This document shows positions 47,802 to 56,997 of a DNA stretch of 64,000 nucleotides, piece after piece. The stretch spans positions 62,001-126,000 of the forward strand of contig CAVRIG010000007.1 of assembly GCA_963721175.1 (NCBI GenBank), given 5' to 3'. Position numbers and translations under genes: made by a program. Position 1 is the stretch's first letter, and every line of letters begins with the position of its first letter. Source of the DNA: Aliishimia sp963721175. GTDB lineage: Bacteria > Pseudomonadota > Alphaproteobacteria > Rhodobacterales > Rhodobacteraceae. A model generated the notes under the pieces. That model ran no database searches, was not told the DNA's origin, and saw only the letters and a program-made list of their open reading frames with translations.

Positions 47802-48227
47802 GTGGCGTTCCGGCATGTCATCCGCGTCGGCTGGGGCGACTGCGACCCGGCGAAGATCGCCTATACCGGCCGCATCCCGACCTGGGCGCTCGAGGCGATC
47901 GACGCCTGGTGGGAGGCGCATCTCGACGGTGACGGCTGGTACCAGATGGAGCTAGACCGTGGGTTCGGCACGCCCTTCGTCAACATGCAACTCGACTTCC
48001 GAAGCCCGGTGACGCCGCGGCATCGCCTCGTCTGCGACGTGCGCCCCATTCGGCTGGGGACCAAGTCGATCACCTTCGAGGTGAAGGGCTTCCAGAACGA
48101 AGTCTTGTGTTTCGAGGGCGCGTTCACCTGCGTCTTCATCGAACATGACACCTTCCGCAGCCGCGCCGCGCCAGCCGAAGTGCGCTCGATGATAGAACCA
48201 ATGCTGGCCGAGACCACGACGCGATGA
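47802..48227 (+). CDS. Acyl-CoA thioesterase, 4-hydroxybenzoyl-CoA thioesterase (hot-dog) family
   Basis: A 141-aa hot-dog-fold protein. VGWGDCDPAKIAYTGRIPTW contains the catalytic-type Asp of the 4HBT family; VNMQLDFRSPVTPRHRLVCD and RLGTKSITFEVKGF follow. I propose the GTG at 47802 (VAFRHVIRV); a CTG slightly upstream is possible. The stop overlaps the boxR ATG (ATGA). A benzoyl-CoA thioesterase that relieves CoA trapping is the likely role in a box cluster. Confidence 0.82.
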   Translation: MAFRHVIRVGWGDCDPAKIAYTGRIPTWALEAIDAWWEAHLDGDGWYQMELDRGFGTPFVNMQLDFRSPVTPRHRLVCDVRPIRLGTKSITFEVKGFQNEVLCFEGAFTCVFIEHDTFRSRAAPAEVRSMIEPMLAETTTR

Positions 48228-49097
48228 CCGAGCAGCGCCCACCCGACAACAGCGCCGACCCGCTCCTGCAGCGCGTGGGACGGATCGTGCGGGCGGCCCG
48301 GACGGCGCGGGGCATGCCGCGTCGCGTGCTGTCGGAAACTTCCGGTGTTTCACCACGCTATCTCGCGCAACTGGAAAGCGGGCAGGGCAACATCTCGCTC
48401 GCCCTGATGCAGCGCGTGGCGCAGGCTCTGGGACTGCGCGTCGCCGATCTTGTGGGTGATCCGCAGGCAGAGGAGGAACGGCGGTTGGTAACGCTGTTCC
48501 GTCATGCCGACCGGGCCACGCGCGAGTCCGTGATCCAACGGCTCGAGGTCGCGGCGGAGGTGACCGACCGGGCGCAGCGCATCTGCCTGATCGGGCTTCG
48601 GGGTGCGGGAAAATCCACCCTGGGCCGTCGCGCCGGCGAGGCGCTTGGCGTGCCCTTCGTGGAGCTCAACAAGGATATCGAGGCGCAGGGCGGCATGCCG
48701 GTGGCCGAGATCATGGCGCTTTACGGGGCCGAAGGCTACCGCCAGCTGGAGGCGGAGGCCGTGCGCCGCGTCGCTGCGCGGAACGACCGCCTGATCCTCG
48801 CTGTCGCGGGTGGAAATCGTCAGCGAACCGGAGACCTACAAGACGCTTCTGGCACGGTATCACACCATCTGGCTCAGGGCCGACCCCGAGGAGCACATGG
48901 CCCGCGTGCGCGCCCAGGGCGACAGCCGCCCGATGGAAGGGCAACCGCGGGCCATGGAGCAATTGCGCGCGCTTCTCGATGCGCGTTCGGCGGAGTACGC
49001 CCGCGCGGATGGCGAACTCGACACCTCCGGCAAGACGGAGGATCAGTCGCTGAAGGCAATGCTGAAACTGATCCGCAGCAAGGGCTTCCTTGACTGA
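48224..49097 (+). pseudogene. boxR: BoxR-type regulator: HTH + shikimate-kinase-like domain (one frameshift)
   Basis: About 290 aa. An XRE helix-turn-helix (about 20-75; VLSETSGVSPRYLAQLESGQ) is joined by a linker to a shikimate-kinase-like domain with P-loop LIGLRGAGKSTLG (about 122-134). This is the layout of BoxR, the benzoyl-CoA-responsive repressor of box genes. One extra A in GGTGGAAATC near 48811 shifts the frame between RLILAVAGG and VSEPETYKTLLARYHTIWLR. The span is 291 codons + 1. The stop region overlaps the next gene's TTG. Confidence 0.85.
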
Positions 49098-50040
49098 CGC
49101 GCCCGCGCCGCATGTGCCGCGCGTGGTGATGTTTGGCGCCGATCACGCTGCCTTGGCATTGACCCTAGCCCGCGCCGGGTGCCCCGTCATGTTGGTTGAG
49201 CAGGACCCGCACGACCGGGCGCGACTGTCGGACATGCTGCGCCGGGGTGGTGCCGAGCCGCCCGACGGATTTGGTCTGGCCGGAGAGGCGGACGTGGCCG
49301 GCTGGGATGCGGTGTTCGCCTCTGGGCCCTTGCCAAACGGCGTCACGGAAACCGGTGTCCCGATCCTGTCGCTCGATTGGACGAACGTGGCGGAAACCGC
49401 GCTGAGTGTGAGCGGACTTCCCGGGCGGCAGCCCCTGGTGGAATGCGTTGGCGTCGATAGTGCGTGTCTCGTCTCCCGGCTTGGCAAGATGCTGGGCGCG
49501 CAGGTCGTCCGAATGCCGTCCGGTGTCGTTCCGCCATCGCAACGGCTCCTTGCGGTACTGAGCGCGGAGATCGAGGCGCTGGTGCTCACTGGGGCCACCC
49601 CAGCGGACATCGATGATGCGCTGGTCGCAGAGGGTTTCGCGCTGGGCCCGTTCGAGGCGCAGGACCTGGCGGGGATCGATACCTGTCTCGCCGCACGCCG
49701 CGCTGTCTTCGCGCGTCAGCCCGGACCGCCCGAACTTCCGCTCTTCGCGCGCGCCGTTGCGGAAGGGCGGCTTGGCCGCAAGATCGGCGTTGGCTGGTAC
49801 CGCTATCCCGGCGGCGGCGGCAAAGTGGAGGACCCGCTGGTCGAAGACATGGCCGTCGAGGAGGCTCGGTTTGCCGAACTTCCCCGCGTGACCTTGCAGG
49901 CCGAGACCATCCGATCGAGGGTCACCGCCATTCTGAATGCCGAAGCTGAGCGCATTGTCCGCGACAGCGGACTGGCACGCGCCGAGGTCGACCAGATCGC
50001 GCAGCTTGCCGTCGGCACGCCGCCCGGCCTGACGCTGTAG
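49090..50040 (+). CDS. 3-hydroxyacyl-CoA dehydrogenase-like protein
   Basis: A 316-aa protein. The N-terminal half is Rossmann-like (VVMFGADHAALALTLARAGC) but the usual GxGxxG is degenerate. The C-terminal half holds the 3HCDH domain signature FGLxx-type blocks: GFALGPFEAQDLAGIDTCLA and GRLGRKIGVGWYRYPGGGG, then a second truncated repeat. Start TTG (M-T-D-A-P) inside the boxR end. It probably serves the beta-oxidation-like steps after BoxC, but the weak NAD motif leaves activity uncertain. It is convergent with the FAD gene (2 bp apart). Confidence 0.75.
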   Translation: MTDAPAPHVPRVVMFGADHAALALTLARAGCPVMLVEQDPHDRARLSDMLRRGGAEPPDGFGLAGEADVAGWDAVFASGPLPNGVTETGVPILSLDWTNVAETALSVSGLPGRQPLVECVGVDSACLVSRLGKMLGAQVVRMPSGVVPPSQRLLAVLSAEIEALVLTGATPADIDDALVAEGFALGPFEAQDLAGIDTCLAARRAVFARQPGPPELPLFARAVAEGRLGRKIGVGWYRYPGGGGKVEDPLVEDMAVEEARFAELPRVTLQAETIRSRVTAILNAEAERIVRDSGLARAEVDQIAQLAVGTPPGLTL

Positions 50041-50042
50041 CC

Positions 50043-51380
50043 CTACTTTTCCGCGCCCGCACGCCATTCGCCCCAACGCAGCCGCGCATTCGCGCCGATC
50101 CGGGCCAACGGTTCAGGTGGCATTCGAGAAGGCTCCGCCGCCCGCAGGGCGCGGTCCAGCGCAGGCGAATTTGTCCCGCAGGCCAACTCTGCCGCGAGCA
50201 TCCCGGCCAGTGTCCCCTTGGCGGTGCCGAGCCCGTTCTGGCAGCAGGCCGCATAGAGCCCCGGCTCCAACTCCCGCACGACCTGCACGTTGTTGTAGCT
50301 GAGGCAGAGCCGGCCGCCCCAACGGTACTCCATCCCGACGCCCTTCAGCATCGGGAACCGCGCGTCGAAGGCGCGGTCATGGTCGCGGGTGATGCGGCCC
50401 TCCCAACCCCCCGCCGGTTCCATCGCGGGGTCGAAGGTGAAGCGGTTGCGGATCACCAGCCGATCGCCGCCGCGTGCCGGAAATGCGCCGCGACGGTCGT
50501 GCCCAGCGGGTCGGCCGGGGTCAGGTTCCACCTGGTCTGCCCGCCCAGCCGCGCGACCTCGTCCGTGGCGTGAGCGCCCGGGTCATGGAGGCGTAGGTAT
50601 GCACGTGCATCAGCCGCCCGGCCATGTGTCCGAAGCTCTCGCAAGTGGCCGTTCGTCGCCAGGATCACCTTGGGCGCGGTGACGGCGCCGTACGGGGTCT
50701 CGGCCCGCCAGTCGCCGGCATGGGACAGGTGCGTCACCGGGCTCTGCTCATGCAGCGTGACGCGGTTCGACGCGAGCCCCGCGCCACGCCGCGCACGAAC
50801 ATCGCCGGTTGCAGCATCGCGGTCCCGGGGTGTAGAACCCGCTTCGGTAGTAGTCGGTGCCGGTCAGGTCGCGCATCGCGGCGGTATCCAGCATCTCGTG
50901 CGGCTCGCCCATTGCCGCCAGATGCGCGGCGTAATGCGAGATTGTGCGTATGCCCCGGCCGCGTCGCCGCGGCGTTGATCTTGCCGCGAGGGTCGAAGGC
51001 CTCGCGCGGCAGCCCGAATCCTCGGCCATCTCGCGCGGCAAAGGCGATGGCGCGGCGGTTGTCGGCGGTCTGCGCCCGGTCGGCCTCCAGTAGCGCCGCC
51101 GTAATCCGACGAGGACAGGTCATGCGGCAGGTCGATCATGAAGCCGGAATTGCGCCCGGCGGGTCCGTCTCCCACGCGGGGGGCTTCGAGCACGACGATG
51201 CGGTCGCCGGGCGCAGACTGGCTCAGCCGACGCGCGGCGGCAAGCCCGGCAAAGCCCGCGCCGATCACCAGCCAGTCGGCGGTGATGCGCGTATCGAGCG
51301 GTTTCGCAGGCTCGACGCTCCGGCAGCAGCCGGTGCCCAGCCGGCCGGTCCGGGATCACGGGGAGACGTGCGACTTTCAT
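50043..51380 (-). pseudogene. DadA-like FAD-dependent amino-acid oxidoreductase (frameshifted)
   Basis: About 445 aa. The start MKVARLPVIPDRP at 51380 leads, after shifts, to the FAD motif VIGAGFAGLAAARRLSQSAP and PRVGDGPAGRNSGFMIDLPH. Later blocks are MGEPHEMLDTAAMRDLTGTD, VTAPKVILATNGHLRELRTH, MEYRWGGRLCLSYNNVQVVR and LYAACCQNGLGTAKGTLAGM. At least six indels occur. This is the glycine/D-amino-acid oxidase (DAO) fold, which oxidises amines or imino acids. It is the last gene of the minus-strand cluster with MttB, ALDH and a DHDPS-family gene. Confidence 0.75.
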
Positions 51381-51418
51381 GGCAGGCTCAGCGCCACCTT
51401 GCCCGCGAAGCGCATGGC

Positions 51419-52980
51419 TCAGTACTCCTGGTTCAGCGCGTCCGCCGCCGGGATTTCGCGCTCGCGCCGGGCGATGTAGTCCCGCAGCGCCTCGTCCACG
51501 GCCGCGTCGAGCTTCGGCTCCACGTACTCGTTCAGCATCGCGCGCGCGCGTGCTCAGCGCGCGCTCGCGTGATCTCCACGGAGCCTTCGGCCTGCCCATT
51601 GCTCGATCGAGTTGTTGTCGAACATGCTCCGGCATGAAGAACGCCCGCTGGAAGTTCTCCAGCGTGTGCGGGTGGCCCAGGTAGTGCCCGCCCGGGCCGA
51701 CATCGGCGACGGCGGCCAGCGCCTCGTCGAAATCGTCCCAGCGGATGCCTTCGGCCATGCGGTAGGCCATCGCGCATTGCTCGGCATCGACGACGAACTT
51801 GGCCATGGAGCAGTGCATCCCGGCCTCGTTCCAGCCCGCCGAGTGCCAGATGTAGTTGGCGCCCGCCATCAGCACCGCCATCAGCGTCGTGGCGCTTTCA
51901 TAGCCGGCCTGCGCGTCGAAGGTCTTGGCCCCGCCCAGCGTGTTCGAGGTGCGCCACGGCACGCCGTAGAACCGCGCCATCTGGCCGATCATGAAGTTCA
52001 TCAGGCTGATCTCCGGCGTGCCCGCCATCGGCGCGCCGGATTTCATCGACACGGTGCGACAGGTAATGGCCGTAGATCGCCGGGCAGCCGCGTGCGGATC
52101 ACCTGCGTATAGGCCAGCGCGCGACAGCGCCTCGGCGTTGAGCTGCGCCACGGCGGGGGCGACGCGAGGCCGGCGTATTGGCGCCGCCCAGCACGAAGGG
52201 CGAGCACAGCACCGGCTGGTTGCGCGCGGCAGAAGGCCCGCATGGCGCCCAGCATGGTCTCGTCCCAGACCAGCGGCGAGTTGCCGTTGCAGTTGCCGGT
52301 GACGACCGGGTGGGTCTCCATGAACTCCGCGCCGAACAGGATCGCGCACATCTCCATCACGTCCTCGGCGTTCTTCGGGCTGGTGGTCATGCCCATGAAC
52401 GTCTTGTCGGAATGCTTCATCGACGAATAGGTGATCCGCAGGTGCCGCTGGCTGATCGGGTGGTCTAGGGCTCGACGATGTGATGCGCGGTGGAATGCAG
52501 CGCCGGCAGCATGTGGCTAGCTTGTGGAACATCGCCAGGTCGTCCAGCGTCGGGTTGCGCCGCACGTCGTCCAGGTCGCGCAGGTAGGGCGCGCCGGTCA
52601 TCGGCACGAAGATCGACTGGTCGCCCGCCGAAGGGCAGGCGATTTGGCCGGATCGCGCGCGTGGTAGGTGAACGTCTCGCGGGATCGTCGCGATCAGCTC
52701 GCGCACCAGCCCGCGGTCGAGATAGACCCGCTCGCCGACGCACCTTGGCGCCGGCGCCGCTTCCAGTCGTCGAGCGCGATCGGGTCGCGGAACAGCACGC
52801 CGACGGTCTCCAGAATATCCATCGACGCCGCGTCGATCCGCTCGACCTGCTCCGCGCTCATCGGCTCGGTCAGCGGAAGCGGCCGTTCAGCGCCGGCAGC
52901 ATCGTGACGTTGCGCGTCTGGCGGATCGTGCGGCGTGCGCCCCGGCCGCGGCGGGCGGTTCCGACTGCATCAACCGACAT
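51419..52980 (-). pseudogene. MttB-family (trimethylamine methyltransferase-like) protein (frameshifted)
   Basis: About 520 aa. The start at 52980 lies inside the ALDH end. Readable blocks are MSAEQVERIDAASMDILETV, IFVPMTGAPYLRDLDDVRRN, DKTFMGMTTSPKNAEDVMEM, NCNGNSPLVWDETMLGAMRA, SGAPMAGTPEISLMNFMIGQ, GAKTFDAQAGYESATTLMAV and GPGGHYLGHPHTLENFQRAF, ending with ALNQEY. These define the MttB superfamily, whose non-pyrrolysine members demethylate quaternary amines such as betaines to a corrinoid protein. No in-frame amber codon suggests pyrrolysine. Many indels. No corrinoid protein gene is in the window. Confidence 0.8.
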
Positions 52981-54472
52981 TGTCGCCCTCCTTGGGATCG
53001 CTCAGGTCGATCCAGATGGTTTTCAATTCGGTGTACTGGTCATGCGCGGCCAGCCCGTTGTCGCGCCCACCGAACCCCGACTGCTTGTAGCCGCCGAAGG
53101 GCGTGGAGATGTCGCCCTCGCCATAGCAGTTGACGGTGACGGTTCCGGCGCGGATCGCGCGGGCCGCGCGGAGCGCCTGGCGCAGGTTGCCGGTGAAGAC
53201 CGACTGGCGGCCAGGCCATAGGCGGTGTCGTTGGCCAGCGCGATGGCCTCGTCGTCGCTGTCCACAGTCGAGCACCGACAGGATGGGGCCGAAGATCTCC
53301 TCTCGCGCGCTTGTCGGATCTTCGCGGTCGACCTCGTAGATCGTCGGCGGCACGAAGGGCCGTCGGCCTTGCCGCCGGCCAGCGCCTCGCCGCCCGAGAT
53401 AGCCGGCGACCTCTTGGCGCAATGGTCGGCGTCGATCAGCGCGCCCAGATGGGTCGCCGGGTCCAGCGGGTCGCCCAGTGCGCCAGTCGCGAGCCGGGCC
53501 AGCGACTCCGCCATCAGCGGCGTCCTTGACGTCGCGATGCACGATCAGGCGCGAGGCGGCCGAGCAGTTCTCGCCCATGTTCCAGAACGCCGCGTTGACC
53601 ACATGCTCGCGACGTGGTCGAGGTTCTCGGCATCCTCCAGCACCACGCGCCGGGTTCTTGCCGCCGCATTCCAGCACGACCTTCTTGAGGTTGCTGTCGG
53701 CCGCATAGCGCAGGAAGCGGCTTGCCCGGTCTCGGTCGAGCCGGTGAAGCCACCATGTCGACATCCATGTGCAGGCCCAGCGGTTCGCCCACGACTGGCC
53801 CGTCGCCCGGCAGCACCTGCAGCACGCCGCGCGGCAGCCCGGCCTCTGCGCGATTCCGCCAGCCGCAGCGCGGTCAGGCTGGTCTGCTCGGCCGGTTTCA
53901 CGATCACCGAGTTGCCTGCGGCCAGCGCCGGGCCGATCTTCCACGCCATCATCAGCAGCGGGAAGTTCCACGGCAGGATCGCGCCGACCACGCCGATCGG
54001 CTCGCGCACGATCAGGAGATCGCGTCGTCGCCGGACAGGGCCGGTCTGGTCGTAGATCTTGTCGACGGCCTCGGCATGCCACTTGAGCAGTGGATCGGTC
54101 TCGGGGATGTCGATCAACTCGCAGTCGCGGATCGGCTTGCCGCTGTCGAGGCTCTCCATCACCGCCAGTTCGCGCCGGTCGCGGGTGATCAGCTTGCACA
54201 AGCGGATCAGCACGTCCTTGCGCGCCGAGGGATGCAGCCGCGACCAGTGGCCCTGCTCGAACGCCTCGCGCGCCTTGCCGACGGCGAAATCCACGTCCGC
54301 CGCGTCGCGGCGCGATCTCGGCCAGCACGTCCCCGGTGGCGGGGTTCACGGTTCTCCATGCGCGGGGCCGCTGCCGCTTGCGGAACTTGCCGTCGATGAA
54401 CGGCGGCGCGCGGCAGGTCCATCTCGGCGGCGATGGCCTGCGTATTCGGCATGGGTCAGAAGCGTCGGTCAT
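52970..54472 (-). pseudogene. Aldehyde dehydrogenase, PuuC/ALDH-superfamily (frameshifted)
   Basis: About 500 aa. Blocks: FIDGKFRKR, TVNPATGDVLAEIA, SRLHPSARKDVLIRLCKLIT, VGAILPWNFPLLMMAWKIGP, GNSVIVKPAEQTSLTALRLA, FTGSTETGQ, the LECGGKNP-type region, DEAIALANDTAYGLA and the C-terminal GGYKQSGFGGRDNGLAAHDQ ending DPKEGDNVG. At least eight indels. The stop overlaps the MttB start; the ATG overlaps the DHDPS-family stop (ATGA). In the proposed pathway it could oxidise 2-oxoglutarate semialdehyde or a betaine aldehyde (inference). Confidence 0.8.
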
Positions 54473-55386
54473 TCTGGCGTCTCCCTCGATCGCGGCGATG
54501 GCGGCGTCCATCGTGCGGATCACCTCTTCCAGTTCGCGCTTGTCGTCCTTGTTGAGCGGCTGCAGCGGCCTGCGCGGCGGGCCGGCGTCGATGCCGCGCA
54601 GTGGTGAGCCCGTGCTTGATGCACTGGACGAACTTGCCGCCCTGTTCGAGCACGCCGCATCAGCGGCATCATCGCCGACATGATCGCGCGGCCCCTGGTG
54701 AAATCGCCCTCGACCGCGCAGGCCTTGCTAAAGCGCGATATGCGCCTCAGGCGCGAAGTTCGACCCGGCGCAGACCCAGGACCGCGCGCCCCAGGCAAAG
54801 AACTCCAGCGCCTGGTCGTCCATGCCGCAGCCCAGCTGGATATGCGGATAGTCGCGGGCCAGCATGTGCAGGCGGTTCGATGTCGCCCGAGCTTTCCTTG
54901 ATGGCGCAGAAATTTGGCGACCGGCCGAGCCGGTCGAGGCATTCCGCGTCCATGTTCACGCTCATCCGGCCGGGATAGTTGTAGAGCATCACCGGCAGGT
55001 TCGCGGCGCGGTCGATGGCCAGCGCATGCAGCGCAATCTCGCGCCCCGTGGGATAGGCATAGGGCGGCGTGGCCACCAGCAGCGCGTCGGCGCCGACCGA
55101 GACGGCCGCCTTGGCATAGTCGATACTGTCCTCCGTCCGCATCGCCCCGGTGCCCACGATCATCGGCACCCGGCCCCCGATCAGGTCGGCGACCATTGGC
55201 ATCAGCGCAGACGCGCTCCTCCGTGCGGTCTGGGCGTAGTATTCGCCGGTGGTGCCGGCGACGATGATCCCGTGTACGCCCGCCGCGATCAGCTGCTCCA
55301 CCACACGGTCCAGCGCGTCCTCGTCCAGGCTGAAATCGGGCCGGTAGGGCGTCACGATGCGGCGTGTAGATGCCTTCAAACCGCAT
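54469..55386 (-). pseudogene. DHDPS/N-acetylneuraminate-lyase family protein (frameshifted)
   Basis: About 305 aa class-I aldolase-fold protein: start MRFEGIYTP, then VTPYRPDFSLDEDALDRVVE, VHGIIVAGTTGEYYAQTA, MLYNYPGRMSVNMDAECLDR (the family Tyr) and FCAIKESSGDI with the Schiff-base Lys. It ends GPPRRPLQPLNKDDKRELEE. Indels near 55365, 55215, 54880, 54725 and 54490. Family members include dihydrodipicolinate synthase and pyrroline-4-hydroxy-2-carboxylate deaminase of hydroxyproline catabolism. With an FAD oxidase and an ALDH beside it, the latter role is attractive but unproven. It overlaps the GntR gene by 11 bp. Confidence 0.78.
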
Positions 55387-56086
55387 GGCGCCGCTCCTTC
55401 GTGGAAGTCACCTCCAGCGGCAGCGGGTCGGGCCGGACGAACCGTTCCATCCGGTCGCTGCGACAGGTCCCAGTGCTTCAGTGTCAGGTCGACCGACCGC
55501 CGTCGCATCTCGCGCCTCAAAGGCGGCGATCATCGCATCATGCTGGTCGGACGCGCGTCCGGATCAGCGCCTGCTCGGCGGGGGAGGCGGGGCGGTAGAA
55601 GGTCTGGCTCAGCCGGGTGTGGTCGATCGAGCATCCGTCGCAGCGCAGCCATCAGATAGGGGTTGTGCGCCATTTCGCCGATCACAGCGTGGAAGCGGTG
55701 ATTGGCCATCGCCGCGGCGCCGGCGTCCCGCGGCGGCATTGGCGGCGACGAAATTCTCCTGCGCGGCCTTGAGCGCGACGAGCTGCGGCGCGTCGCGGTT
55801 CTCTGCCGCCAGCCGGGCGATGCTGGCGTAGATCAGCGGCGCGGTCTGAAAGAAGGTGCGCAGCGTGTCCAGATCCATCGGCGACACCTTGGCGCCCCGG
55901 TTTTCCGACAGCGCGACATAGCCCTCGCCCGCCAGACGCTGCAGCACCTCGCGGAACGGCGTGCGGGACAGCCCGAAGCCGGCGGCCAGGCTGCGCTTCG
56001 TCGATGGCCGCACCAGGCTCCAGTTCCGTCGACAGGATCCGGCGTTTCAGATCCGCGAGGCACTGATCCTTGGAATTGTTTTTCAT
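55376..56086 (-). pseudogene. GntR/FCD-family regulator of the MttB cluster (frameshifted)
   Basis: About 236 aa. Start MKNNSKDQCLADLKRRILST at 56086, then EVLQRLAGEGYVALSENRGA (end of the winged helix) and the FCD ligand domain: LRTFFQTAPLIYASIARLAA, MANHRFHAVIGEMAHNPYLM and a shifted C-terminus ending DPLPLEVTSTKERRHAV. FCD-type GntR proteins sense small organic acids or amino acids. It is the first gene of the minus-strand cluster and a TGTATACA-type palindrome lies just upstream, so autoregulation is likely. At least five indels. Confidence 0.75.
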
Positions 56087-56112
56087 CGACCCGAATCCAA
56101 ATTGAATACAAT

Positions 56113-56122
56113 GTGTATACAC
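56113..56122. promoter_or_regulatory. GntR-type operator upstream of the MttB cluster
   Basis: GTGTATACAC is a perfect 10-bp palindrome 27 bp before the GntR start codon, in a locally AT-rich stretch within the 134-bp gap to the creatininase gene. FCD-subfamily GntR regulators bind short palindromes built on GTATAC, so this is a plausible autoregulatory site. Confidence 0.55.
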
Positions 56123-56220
56123 CAGGCATGCGAATGCGGCAAGCAATAGCTCACCAAGCGGCGCCATCCGTGGCGAATGCGGTCTCGATCGATCCCGTCC
56201 GGCAGAGCGACGGTCGAAAA

Positions 56221-56997
56221 TCAGTGAGAGATGTCGAAGAGTGGCGCAGCGCGGATGTTGTGTAGAAGCTCGATGAACCCCGAGACCTGCCGGTCGGCGG
56301 TAAAGTGGCCTTTTTCTGCGGTCGCCAGATGCGCCTCGCCCACGGCGCCCGCGGGGTTGAGATCGGAGGAGATCCAGCCGTATTTCACCGCGCCTGTCGG
56401 GGCAATCGCAGTCGTTTCGGCCGAGGAGCGGAAGTCACGGGCGCGGGTCATGTCCACGAGGTCCGGCCGGAACGCCAGCATCAGCGACGTTTCCCAGTCG
56501 CCGCCGTGGAGACCGTGGCGGGTTTCGGCGTCGGAATAGCCACCGTCCGGTTCCGCGAAGCTGCCCCATGAACAGGTGACGGCCAGCATGCCGGCCTCGA
56601 CCCGCAACTCGCGCGCGAGGATCGACGTCAGGTCGACATTGCCGCCATGCGAAGTGACGATCACCAGCTTGCGGAGGCCAGCGCGTGCAACGGAGCGACC
56701 GATGTCCAACCACGCGGCGAGCGCGGAGGCGGCGGAGAGCGAAAGCGTGCCCCGCGCCCACAGGTGCTCGTTCGACTTGCCGACGGCCTGCAGCGGCAGG
56801 ATGCGGGCGTCGATGTCGTCGGGGCAGGCTTTGCGCAGCCGCTCCAGCATGCCCTCGTTGATCATCTGGTCGACGCCGACCGGCAAGTGCGGGCCGTGCT
56901 GTTCGATGGCGGCGACAGGGAGTATCGCGATGATCGTCATCGGGTCGAGCGCGTCGAAATCGGATGCCTTGAACTCGGCCCAGTCGCGCGCGCCCAT
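56221..56997 (-). CDS. Creatininase-family amidohydrolase
   Basis: A 258-aa metal-dependent amidohydrolase of the creatininase/MftE family. VAAIEQHGPHLPVGVDQMIN gives the metal-binding Glu-x-His-Gly-x-His-x-Pro and Asp. IVTSHGGNVDLTSILARELR and GGDWETSLMLAFRPDLVDMT supply the remaining ligands (HGGN, and Glu in GDWET). Members hydrolyse cyclic amides such as creatinine. The ATG at 56997 (TGATG overlap with hyuB) or a GTG at 57000 may start it. It follows a HyuB/HyuA pair that also acts on cyclic amides. Confidence 0.87.
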   Translation of the reverse strand: MGARDWAEFKASDFDALDPMTIIAILPVAAIEQHGPHLPVGVDQMINEGMLERLRKACPDDIDARILPLQAVGKSNEHLWARGTLSLSAASALAAWLDIGRSVARAGLRKLVIVTSHGGNVDLTSILARELRVEAGMLAVTCSWGSFAEPDGGYSDAETRHGLHGGDWETSLMLAFRPDLVDMTRARDFRSSAETTAIAPTGAVKYGWISSDLNPAGAVGEAHLATAEKGHFTADRQVSGFIELLHNIRAAPLFDISH

